Shown here: positions 34,258 through 41,502 of the stretch, in pieces
Layout of the letters: each line of letters begins with the position of its first letter
Position numbering within the stretch: the stretch's first letter is position 1
NCBI GenBank assembly: GCA_964598005.1
Contig: CAZRAL010000008.1
Coordinates: 1 to 64,000 of the forward strand
Direction of reading: 5' to 3'
DNA: 64,000 bases
From: CAZRAL01 sp964598005
GTDB taxonomy: Bacteria; Pseudomonadota; Gammaproteobacteria; Burkholderiales; Usitatibacteraceae
Translations under genes and position numbers: made by a program
The notes under the pieces: model-generated
What the model was told of the DNA's origin: nothing
The model's database searches: none
Seen by the model: the letters and a program-made list of their open reading frames with translations, nothing else

Positions 34258-35847
34258 ATGAAAGCCCTATTGATTCAGCTTTGTTTGGTGCTATCCCTTT
34301 TCCTGGCGCTGCCCCCCACTGCATCGGCTGCCAAATTCCGTTGGTCATCTGCCGGTGATGCGTCGACGCAGGATCCGCATGGACAGGACGAGACTTTTAC
34401 CAAGTCCATCAATAATCTGGTGTACGAACGCTTGATCCAGCCGGGCAAGGATATGGCGCCCACCCCCTGGCTGGCGACCTCGTGGAAGACGGTCAGCCCG
34501 ACCAAGCGCATCGTTTATTTGCGCAAGGGCGTGAAATTTCACGATGGTTCAACTTTTACCGCCGACGATGTGGTGTTCTCATTCGAACGCGCGGCCCAAT
34601 CGAAGCAATTCAAGACGTACGCCATTCCAGCCGGCTCTGCCAAAAAGATCGACGATCATACCGTCGAATTTACCACCGCCGCACCCAATCCAGTCGGGTT
34701 GATTTCGATTGCCGAAGTGCCGATCATGAGCAAAAAATGGGCGGAGAAAAACAACGCCACCCAGCCGCAGGACCCTTCCTCGAAAGAAGTTACCTTCGCT
34801 TCGCGCAACGCCATGGGTACCGGCCCCTACCGTCTGGTTTCCTACGAACCGGACGTTAAAACCGTGCACAGCAAAAACCCGCAGTGGTGGGGCATCAAGG
34901 AAGGGCGCTACGAAGGCAATATCGACACTATCGAATATCGCCCCATCACGAACGCAGCCACACGCATGGCGGCGCTGAAATCGGGCGAGCTCGATTTTGT
35001 TCTTGACCCCGCGGTGCAAGATGTCACCAAGCTGAAAGAGGATCGCGACCTGAAAGTTTGGGAAGGCGATGAAACGCGCATCATCATGATCGCACTCGAT
35101 CAGGCGCGTGACGAATTGCTGTTTGCCGACGTCAAAGGCAAAAATCCCTTCAAGGATAGGCGCGTACGTCAGGCGCTTTATCGGGCGATCGACATCAACA
35201 CCATCAAGACGCAAATCATGCGCGGCCTGGCCACGCCGACCGCGATTCCGCTTCCCAATCCCAAAGGGGAAGGCATCCCCGAGTCGTTTGAAAAGCGCTT
35301 GCCTTACGACGTCATGGCCGCAAAAAAATTGCTGGCTGAAGCGGGCTATCCCAGCGGCTTCGGTTTTACCCTGCATTGCCCGAACGATCGTTATATCAAC
35401 GATGAAAAAATCTGCATTGCGCTGGCTGGAATGTGGGCGCACATCGGCCTGAACGTCAAGGTCAACCCTATGCCCAAGGCGCAATATTTTCAGCGCACGC
35501 CAAAAAAGGAATTCAGCGCCTGCCTGCAAGGCTGGGGGGATAACAATCGCGACGCCATATTTACCCTGAAGCCGGTACTGCACAGCCCCAATGACAAAGG
35601 AGCAGGCGAAACCAACTACGGTAATTTTAAAAATATTGCCGTCGACGAATTAATCGACAAGGCCGATGTGGAAATGGATAGGGTCAAGCGTCAGACTTTA
35701 ATCAATCAGGCGGTGGAATTGATCCAGAAAGAAGTGCTGGTCATTCCGTTGCACCGTCAGGTTATTCCGTGGGTTTCGCGCGCCAATGTCAGTTTGATCC
35801 ATCGATCCGACAACAAGTTCGTGCCGATTTGGACGAAGGTTCAATGA
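34258..35847 (+). CDS. Oligopeptide/dipeptide ABC transporter substrate-binding protein (SBP family 5)
   Basis: 529 residues. Signal peptide MKALLIQLCLVLSLFLALP with a cut near ASAAKFRW, then an SBP_bac_5 domain (VYERLIQPGKDMAPTPWLA, KGVKFHDGSTFTADDVVFSF). The ATG at 34258 has GGAGGAG 5 nt before it. No permease or ATPase genes accompany it, so it must use a transporter coded elsewhere. Next to ldcA and the recycling block it may bind murein peptides, like MppA; that is inference. Confidence 0.92.
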   Translation: MKALLIQLCLVLSLFLALPPTASAAKFRWSSAGDASTQDPHGQDETFTKSINNLVYERLIQPGKDMAPTPWLATSWKTVSPTKRIVYLRKGVKFHDGSTFTADDVVFSFERAAQSKQFKTYAIPAGSAKKIDDHTVEFTTAAPNPVGLISIAEVPIMSKKWAEKNNATQPQDPSSKEVTFASRNAMGTGPYRLVSYEPDVKTVHSKNPQWWGIKEGRYEGNIDTIEYRPITNAATRMAALKSGELDFVLDPAVQDVTKLKEDRDLKVWEGDETRIIMIALDQARDELLFADVKGKNPFKDRRVRQALYRAIDINTIKTQIMRGLATPTAIPLPNPKGEGIPESFEKRLPYDVMAAKKLLAEAGYPSGFGFTLHCPNDRYINDEKICIALAGMWAHIGLNVKVNPMPKAQYFQRTPKKEFSACLQGWGDNNRDAIFTLKPVLHSPNDKGAGETNYGNFKNIAVDELIDKADVEMDRVKRQTLINQAVELIQKEVLVIPLHRQVIPWVSRANVSLIHRSDNKFVPIWTKVQ

Positions 35848-35851
35848 AATT

Positions 35852-36919
35852 ATGCCCACCCTTTCCCGCAGACGACTCCTGCAAACTTTAGCCGCCGGTA
35901 TGAGCGGCGCGGCGAGCATGGCACTTTCCGCTACCCCCGCTTCTACATCAAATGCTTTAACAAATACACGGGCGACCTTGCGCCCCCCTCGCCTTAAAGT
36001 CGGCGACACGATTGGCTTGGTCAGCCCTGCCTCGGCGATTTACGAGCGCGAACCATTTGCCATCGCCACCGAATCGCTACAGGCGCTCGGGTTCAAAGTA
36101 AAGGAGGGGAAGTATCTACGCGCCCGGCTGGGCCGCTTTGCGGGGAGCGATGTACAACGCGCCGAAGACTTGAATGCCCTGTTTGCTGACCCGGAAGTAA
36201 ACGGGATACTGGCGATCACCGGCGGCTCAGGCGCCACACGTATTCTCAAGTTGCTGGATTATGAATTGATTCGCCGCCATCCGAAATGTTTAGCGGGCTA
36301 TAGCGATATCACCGCGCTGATCAATGCCATTTATATGCGCAGTGGCGTGGTAACTTTTCATGCGCCGCTGGGGGTGTCGGAATGGAACGATTTCAGCGTG
36401 GGCTATTTCCGTCGTGTGTTGATGGAAGGCGAAGCAGTCACATTTAAAAATCCTGCCGAGCGCGACGGCCTGCTGGCGCAAACGAGGGGGCGCATTCAAA
36501 CCATACGCGGTGGCCGAGCGCGCGGCCGCTTGCTAGGCGGCAATCTGGCCGTGCTCACAACGCTGCTTGGCACGCCGTTTCTACCCGATTTTCGCGGGGC
36601 AATTTTGTTTATCGAGGAAATCAACGAATATATTTATCGCGTGGATCGTATGCTCTCGCATCTGCGGCTGGCGGGCGTATTTGATCAATTGGCGGGGGTA
36701 GTGATCGGCCAATTCACCGATTGCAAACCGGGCGACGGGTTCGGTTCGTTGCCGCTGGATGATGTCTTCGACGATTATTTCAAGGGGCTGAATATCCCCG
36801 TATTTTCAGGAAGCCTGTTTGGGCACACCAAACTCAAGTTCACCCTGCCCGTGGGGCTGGATGCCGAAATGGACGCCGATAATGGCACGCTAATGCTTTT
36901 ACAGCCTGCTGTCGTATGA
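35852..36919 (+). CDS. ldcA: LD-carboxypeptidase (peptidase S66) with a Tat signal
   Basis: 355 residues. The N-terminus LSRRRLLQTLAAG followed by a small-residue hydrophobic stretch and ASATP-like cut region is a twin-arginine signal. The S66 domain begins LKVGDTIGLVSPAS; the putative nucleophile Ser is in AGYSDITALINAI, the acidic residue in ILFIEEINEYIYRVD and the His in SLFGHTKLKFTLPVG. LdcA removes the terminal D-Ala from tetrapeptides, normally in the cytosol; export here suggests periplasmic action. It is 4 nt after the binding protein and overlaps spmAB by 4 nt. Confidence 0.92.
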   Translation: MPTLSRRRLLQTLAAGMSGAASMALSATPASTSNALTNTRATLRPPRLKVGDTIGLVSPASAIYEREPFAIATESLQALGFKVKEGKYLRARLGRFAGSDVQRAEDLNALFADPEVNGILAITGGSGATRILKLLDYELIRRHPKCLAGYSDITALINAIYMRSGVVTFHAPLGVSEWNDFSVGYFRRVLMEGEAVTFKNPAERDGLLAQTRGRIQTIRGGRARGRLLGGNLAVLTTLLGTPFLPDFRGAILFIEEINEYIYRVDRMLSHLRLAGVFDQLAGVVIGQFTDCKPGDGFGSLPLDDVFDDYFKGLNIPVFSGSLFGHTKLKFTLPVGLDAEMDADNGTLMLLQPAVV

Positions 36920-38154
36920 CCCTTACCTATATCTGGGCCGGATTTTTTCTGCTGGGCTTTCTGGCTGCGCTGGCGCAATGGCTGTTTTTAGGCGACGTTG
37001 ATGTTTTCAAGCGCATCATCGACGGCACATTCGAATCAGCCAAAATCGGCGTGATGGAAATTGCCCTGCCGCTGGCGGGGGTGATGACCTTGTGGCTGGG
37101 GCTGTTGAATATCGGCGAAAAGGCCGGCGCCATTAAGGCATTGGCAAAAATCATTTCCCCTTTTTTTTCGCGGATTTTCCCACAGGTGCCCAAAGATCAT
37201 CCTGCAACGGGCCATATGGTGATGAATTTTTCCGCCAATTTTTTAGGGCTGGATAACGCCGCCACACCGTTTGGCTTGAAAGCCATGGAAAGCCTGCAAA
37301 GCCTCAACCCGAAAAAGGACGAAGCCAGCGATGCGCAGATCATGTTTCTGGTGCTGCATACCTCGGGGTTGACGTTGATTCCACTTGCCATCATGGCGCA
37401 GCGCGCCGTGCTGGGCGCGCGCGACCCGTCGGATATTTTCATTCCATGTTTGATTGCTACTTATGTGGCAACCGTTGTCGGCATGGTGGCCGTGGCGATT
37501 AAACAGCGCATTAATTTAATCAATAGCGTGGTGCTGAGCTGGCTAGGAGGAATTACGGCGTGCATCGTCGGGATGATCTGGTACTTCACCCAACACCTTA
37601 GCAAAACAGAAATCGAGATTGTTTCCAAAGTGGCCAGCAACCTTATTTTGCTCTGCATTATTGTGGGCTTCATCGCTGGCGGGCTACGCAAGCGGGTCAA
37701 TGTTCACGAAGCATTTATCGAAGGTGCCAAAGGCGGGATCGAGACTTCCATCAAAATCATTCCCTATTTGGTCGGTATGCTGGTCGCCATCAGCGTACTG
37801 CGCCATTCGGGCGTGCTGAATTTTATTGTCAGCGGATTTAACTGGTTTTTTACCGCGCTTGGCATCAATACCGATTTTACTCCCGCACTGCCCACAGCTT
37901 TAATGAAACCCATTAGCGGCAGTGGCGCGCGCGCCATGATGATCGATACCATGAAAACCTATGGGGTTGATTCGTTCGTCGGCCGATTGGCCTGTATTTT
38001 TCAGGGGTCGGCCGATACGACTTTTTATATTGTTGCGCTGTATTTTGGTTCGGTGGGGATTACCAAAACACGTTATTCCATTCCCTATGGGTTGTTGGCC
38101 GACTTTGCCGGAGTGATTACAGCCATTTGGGTGGCGTACCTGTTTTTTCATTAA
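36916..38154 (+). CDS. Fused SpmA-SpmB-type nucleoside-recognition membrane protein
   Basis: 412 residues with two Gate/nucleoside-recognition domains: the N-terminal SpmA-like half (VMEIALPLAGVMTLWLGLLN, NFLGLDNAATPFGLKAM) and the C-terminal SpmB-like half (IKIIPYLVGMLVAISVLRHS, CIFQGSADTTFYIVALYFGS). In Bacillus the two are separate spore-maturation proteins linked to cortex formation; in Gram-negative bacteria the fused form has no firm function. Coupling to ldcA by a 4-nt overlap supports a peptidoglycan-linked role. Confidence 0.9.
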   Translation: MTLTYIWAGFFLLGFLAALAQWLFLGDVDVFKRIIDGTFESAKIGVMEIALPLAGVMTLWLGLLNIGEKAGAIKALAKIISPFFSRIFPQVPKDHPATGHMVMNFSANFLGLDNAATPFGLKAMESLQSLNPKKDEASDAQIMFLVLHTSGLTLIPLAIMAQRAVLGARDPSDIFIPCLIATYVATVVGMVAVAIKQRINLINSVVLSWLGGITACIVGMIWYFTQHLSKTEIEIVSKVASNLILLCIIVGFIAGGLRKRVNVHEAFIEGAKGGIETSIKIIPYLVGMLVAISVLRHSGVLNFIVSGFNWFFTALGINTDFTPALPTALMKPISGSGARAMMIDTMKTYGVDSFVGRLACIFQGSADTTFYIVALYFGSVGITKTRYSIPYGLLADFAGVITAIWVAYLFFH

Positions 38155-38303
38155 AAAATTTAAAGGCCTAATATTGGCGCGCCTTTTCAGCACTTTTTTG
38201 CCGCTAGAGGCTCCCTAGGTCCTGGCTGTTTATCAATAGGCCTCAACATTTGTATTTTATAACCATTAACAAAACACCAACATTCTGTTACGCTAGCAAA
38301 CTG

Positions 38304-38317
38304 TTACTGCTCAGTAA
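38304..38317 (+). promoter_or_regulatory. Palindrome and repeated CTGTTAC boxes upstream of the TPR-HTH gene
   Basis: TTACTGCTCAGTAA is a perfect palindrome with a CT centre. CTGTTAC also occurs at 38285 and 38301, and AACAGTAACG at 38325, so four related half-sites lie within 55 nt. This is a possible operator in the 502-nt gap before 38657, though two repeat elements lie between it and the gene. Confidence 0.35.
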
Positions 38318-38340
38318 TGCTCATTAACAGTAACGCCAAC

Positions 38341-38442
38341 AGGGCTTACGCAAAACCGCCCCAGTTGCGTTGCAGCGCCTGGTCGTACGACTTGTACTGC
38401 TTGCGTCGCTGCGCCTTGCTGGAACAATTTTGCGTAAGTCCT
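38341..38442 (+). repeat. Terminal-inverted-repeat hairpin element, family 6
   Basis: 102 bp bounded by AGGGCTTACGCAAAA and TTTTGCGTAAGTCCT, with AAC on both sides as a possible 3-bp target duplication. The interior is also roughly palindromic (CCAGTTGCGTTGCAGCGC against GCTGCGCCTTGCTGG). Single copy in the window, no coding capacity. Confidence 0.8.
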
Positions 38443-38495
38443 AACCAAGAGTCGTTAAGCTGTCATTAAATTCCGCTGATTCACCTGCACTTCAA

Positions 38496-38640
38496 TAGAC
38501 TTCTTTCGAAACTGTCGCGAGCGAAGAGAAAACAAGGCGCATGGCGGCGAAAAGCCGGAGTTTACAAGGGAGTAAATGAGGATTTTGAACCACCGTACAA
38601 CGCCGTTATGTCAAGCGCAACAAGTTTCAAAAGAAGTCTA
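38496..38640 (+). repeat. Dispersed hairpin element, family 1, copy D
   Basis: 145 bp, TAGACTTCTTTCGAAACTG at the left and CAAGTTTCAAAAGAAGTCTA at the right, with the shared core and TA borders; a 6-bp internal gain distinguishes it from copies B and C. It ends 16 nt before the TPR-HTH start codon, so the 5' leader of that mRNA probably includes it. Confidence 0.92.
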
Positions 38641-38656
38641 ATCAAACGAGGTCCAC

Positions 38657-40396
38657 ATGCCTAAAGTCTCCATCGATCCGCCTGCCCAATGGGTCGCAAA
38701 CCTGGAAGCTGCGCTCTACGCCAAGCAGCAGCCTGCGCCGGTTGCATCACTGAAAAAACGCCTCCATGCCGCAGCCAAGCAACTGCAACACGCCCCCGAT
38801 TCCACCCTAGTCGAATTCGTTGGCGCAGCCATTGCACTGAGTAAAAAACTGCACGCCTCGGGCCGTGACGGCGAGGCATTACCGCTGGCGCGATTGTGTG
38901 TGACGCTGGCCGAGCGCGTGGACTGCCAACACTACCCGCGCCTGCTGTGGCAAAGCGTGACCGCAACCGGCATTCTGCTGGCGCATCAAGGCCAACATAC
39001 AGCGGCGATCAATGAGCATAGCCGCGCCTTGCAACTGGCTGAAGCGGCGGCAAATGTGGTTGATCAGGCAAAATCATGGGGTAATTTGGGCAATGCCTTC
39101 AAATACGTCTCAGCACATAGTTTGGCCATTGACTGCTATACCCGCGCCTATCAGCAGTACTCGCTGGGGCCGGTGTTTTCCCGCTACGCTGCGTTGGTCA
39201 ATATCGCGCACTGCCAGTTGCATCTGGGCCAGTTGCGCAAGGGGCTGGCCGCTGCCCGCCTGGCGCTGCGTTATGAAACGACGGCCTTTCGCACCGAAAA
39301 TCCATACTCAGCAGCTGTATTGCGCAACAACCTGGTGCGCCTGCTGGTAGCGGCGGGCAAAAAAGAGGCCGCTGCGCGGGTTGCTGAGGAAGCCAGCCTG
39401 CTGGCCCAAACTGCGCCTTCGGAGTTGATGGATAATTTGATGAATGTCTTGCACGCCAGCCTCGACATCGCCCACGGTCGTTTCGAGGCGGGCATCAACC
39501 GCCTGCAAATCGAATTGCAGCGCGTGCGCCATCTGCCCGAACCACGCAACGATACGCTGGCTGAACTTGTCAATGCTGAACAGGCGGCTGGAAACCCCAT
39601 GCGTGCGTGGATATACTGGCAGGAGCTGGTTGACCATTTAAGGCCGCACGACAGCAAAGCCAAAGAGTGGGCCAACAGTCAGGCGATGGTCAATACCGCA
39701 GGCGACTCGATCACCCTTGAGCTGGAAGAGCAGCAGATGCTGCACTGGCTGGCAGATGGCCACAGCAGCAAGGCCATTGCCCGCTTCAAGGCCGGTAATG
39801 ACACCAGCGTGCGCACCTACCTCAGCCGCCTCTACGGCAAGATCGGCGTTAAAAACGGCAGGGCAGCGGTGGCCTGGCTATTGCAGCATCAACAACCTGC
39901 CCGGCCAGCGGCCATTCCCGCCCCACCTGTGTCCGCAACGCCTCGGCCAGCAAAGCCGCTGTACGGCTGGTACCTGCGCTGCCTGGCCAAAGGGCAGGGG
40001 CAACACGAAGCCGCCATCGATCATTGGCAATCCACGCCCGTTTCCGAGCGCCCGGCTACCGCGCGTTACGCTGTGGCGCTGATGTTCCTGTTGCAATCTC
40101 AAGTGGAGGCAGCGCGGGCCGAAGCGCCATTATTGCAGGGCGCCACGCGGCGCGCGCTACAATTGGCGGAGCAGTGGCTGATTCAGGATGATAGCGAAGG
40201 GTTGCGCAGGTTACAGGAATTGATGCGTGGCTTACCTGTCGACCACGCGGATAAACCCATTACCCTGCTGGCGCTTTGCTACCGTGCGCGCCACGGCAAA
40301 ACCGCTGTGGATCAGACCACGTTGGCCGCACTGGACATGGTGCAAGACTTCTGCGAACAAGCACTGGCAACGTCTTTCAATTCACAAATGACCTGA
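38657..40396 (+). CDS. TPR-repeat protein with internal LuxR-type helix-turn-helix
   Basis: 579 residues, soluble. Residues about 50-345 form tetratricopeptide-like helical repeats (AINEHSRALQLAEAAANVVD, GNLGNAFKYVSAHSLAIDCY, GLAAARLALRYE). Residues about 353-408 are a LuxR/GerE-like helix-turn-helix: LELEEQQMLHWLADGHSSKA, then TSVRTYLSRLYGKIGVKNGR, matching the EREVL..GxS.KEIA..L..S..TVxxH...I..KL pattern. A Pro/Ala linker and a second helical region (about 435-579) follow, so the DNA-binding domain is internal. It faces the tri-repeat peptide gene across 341 nt. Confidence 0.8.
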   Translation: MPKVSIDPPAQWVANLEAALYAKQQPAPVASLKKRLHAAAKQLQHAPDSTLVEFVGAAIALSKKLHASGRDGEALPLARLCVTLAERVDCQHYPRLLWQSVTATGILLAHQGQHTAAINEHSRALQLAEAAANVVDQAKSWGNLGNAFKYVSAHSLAIDCYTRAYQQYSLGPVFSRYAALVNIAHCQLHLGQLRKGLAAARLALRYETTAFRTENPYSAAVLRNNLVRLLVAAGKKEAAARVAEEASLLAQTAPSELMDNLMNVLHASLDIAHGRFEAGINRLQIELQRVRHLPEPRNDTLAELVNAEQAAGNPMRAWIYWQELVDHLRPHDSKAKEWANSQAMVNTAGDSITLELEEQQMLHWLADGHSSKAIARFKAGNDTSVRTYLSRLYGKIGVKNGRAAVAWLLQHQQPARPAAIPAPPVSATPRPAKPLYGWYLRCLAKGQGQHEAAIDHWQSTPVSERPATARYAVALMFLLQSQVEAARAEAPLLQGATRRALQLAEQWLIQDDSEGLRRLQELMRGLPVDHADKPITLLALCYRARHGKTAVDQTTLAALDMVQDFCEQALATSFNSQMT

Positions 40397-40420
40397 CATT
40401 CCATTTTCACATGGAATAAC

Positions 40421-40681
40421 CGGTGTTGCGCAGAGGCCAAGCGGTTTCTCCCTTGAAGCGATTTTTTCGGTGAAAAATTTCCCCTTTGTCAGATACTCAG
40501 GATTTGCCCCCGCGCAGGCGGGGGCCCAAGTTACGCCATAACCAACTTAGGCCCCCGTCTGCACGGGGGCAGGATTCGGGGGAGGTGAATCTTATGCGCG
40601 CCATGTTGGCGATAGGTGCATTTGGCGACGGCGATAAAACGGAATCAACCATGGTGTATACCTGTTGGTGCATAACATCAG
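40421..40681 (+). mobile_element. Transposed element, family 4, with 9-bp target duplication
   Basis: 261 bp ending in CGGTGTTGCGC and GCATAACATCAG and flanked by the 9-bp direct repeat TGGAATAAC (40412-40420 and 40682-40690). The left 80 bp match the 85-bp member at 12046 (AAGCGGTTTCTC, TTTTTCGGTGAAAAATTTC). The rest contains the REP-like doublet at 40506. No convincing coding sequence. It accounts for most of the gap between the convergent TPR-HTH and peptide genes. Confidence 0.82.
40506..40570. repeat. REP-like inverted doublet
   Basis: Two 27-bp arms in inverse orientation (40506-40532 and 40544-40570), differing at about four positions, separated by 11 nt. Each arm is itself a GC hairpin (GCCCCCGCGCAGGCGGGGGC and GCCCCCGTCTGCACGGGGGC). 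This is the shape of REP/BIME sequences. It sits inside the family 4 element and may serve as a two-way terminator for the convergent genes. Confidence 0.7.
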
Positions 40682-40737
40682 TGGAATAACACGAAAAAAT
40701 CCGGGCCTTGATACAAGGTACAAGGCCCGGATCAGAG

Positions 40738-41124
40738 TTAGCGCACAGGTTTGGCAACCGCTGGCCGGGTGGCGACCAAGCCCCAGAAATCTACACCTCC
40801 TCCCCCTGTAACTTGCGCCAACTCCGTGCTGGCGAGTGGGGTGGGCCGAGCGGCCTCGCCCGAGGGTTGCGGCTTGGCGACCAATCCCCAACCATCTACA
40901 CCGCCTCCCCCTGTAACCTGGGCCAACTCGGTGCTGGCGAGTGGGGTGGGCCGAGTTGCTTCGCCCGAGGGCTGTGGCTTGGCGACCAAATCCCAAAGAT
41001 CTACACCTCCTCCCCCTGTAACCTGGACCAACTCCGTGCTGGCGAGTGGGGTGGGCCGAGCCGCAACATCCAGCGAGCCTAAAGCATAAATATTATAAAT
41101 ATCAATTTGTTGTGCCGATTTCAT
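40738..41124 (-). CDS. Tri-repeat peptide with double-glycine-leader-like motifs
   Basis: 128 residues; the ATG at 41124 has AAGGAG 7 nt upstream. A 22-residue N-terminus (MKSAQQIDIYNIYALGSLDV then AA) is followed by three 35-residue units (residues 23-57, 58-92 and 93-128, the last with a changed end). Each reads RPTPLASTELxQVTGGGG, then VDxWxLVAKPQPSGEA. The ELxQVTGG part matches the consensus of double-glycine leaders cut by peptidase-containing ABC exporters. There is no Sec signal, no Cys and no nearby maturation or export gene. Possibly a multi-core secreted or signalling peptide; function unknown. Confidence 0.8.
   Translation of the reverse strand: MKSAQQIDIYNIYALGSLDVAARPTPLASTELVQVTGGGGVDLWDLVAKPQPSGEATRPTPLASTELAQVTGGGGVDGWGLVAKPQPSGEAARPTPLASTELAQVTGGGGVDFWGLVATRPAVAKPVR
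40741..41058 (-). repeat. Three tandem 105-bp coding repeats
   Basis: Units 40954-41058, 40849-40953 and 40741-40848 encode the three peptide repeats. They are about 90% identical by eye, including stretches such as GCTGGCGAGTGGGGTGGGCC in all three, with several synonymous differences. This suggests a fairly recent expansion whose reading frame has been kept. Confidence 0.9.
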
Positions 41125-41254
41125 GAAATTCTCCTTGAAGAAGTGAGCAGGATAAAAAGGCGCCCTTTGGCGCCCGTATGCATTGTGCAACCGTGGGCAA
41201 AAAACTGCTTGCACTGGATAAATGGTGCAAAAAAGCTGCTTCTTCCCTGTTGCT

Positions 41255-41270
41255 TGTTGCAAACGCAACA
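41255..41270. promoter_or_regulatory. Inverted repeat and TTTGCAAC boxes between the peptide gene and groES
   Basis: TGTTGCAAACGCAACA is a perfect 6-4-6 inverted repeat 131 nt upstream of the peptide start. ATTTGCAAC recurs at 41312-41320 and 41362-41370, and TGTGCAAC at about 41187. The set could be operator sites for the peptide gene; which protein binds is unknown. Confidence 0.4.
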
Positions 41271-41386
41271 TGATTTTGTAGCAAATGTTACATGCAGGCA
41301 AATTAACTCACATTTGCAACAGTTTTAATGGCTTTCTTCTTTTATCTTCTTTTTATCTTGAATTTGCAACGCTTTGCCCTTATTAT

Positions 41387-41413
41387 CTAGCACTCAAGCG
41401 GGTAGAGTGCTAA
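41387..41413 (+). promoter_or_regulatory. CIRCE operator (HrcA-binding site) of groESL
   Basis: CTAGCACTC, a 9-nt spacer and GAGTGCTAA match the CIRCE consensus TTAGCACTC-N9-GAGTGCTAA with one mismatch. It lies 90 nt before groES. HrcA represses the operon through this site and releases it on heat shock. A sigma-32 promoter was not identified. Confidence 0.92.
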
Positions 41414-41502
41414 CAAAGCGAAAGCAGCATTCTCTCTTTATTTTTACCAACCGGTTTCGTCCGGTTTTTATTTTAAATCAATGTCTTAACCAAGGAGTGG
41501 CT

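Noticed and set aside
34579..35583. 334-codon open frame antisense to the peptide-binding protein gene
   Set aside because: Shadow of a GC-rich gene; no start signal and no recognisable motif.
40741..41058. 105-bp tandem repeats read as a CRISPR array
   Set aside because: Units are contiguous without variable spacers, are in frame with a coding sequence, and no cas genes are present.
40751..41089. Plus-strand repetitive frames opposite the tri-repeat peptide gene
   Set aside because: The repeats keep open frames on both strands. Only the minus-strand frame has a good ribosome-binding site, a non-repeated N-terminus and a meaningful motif.
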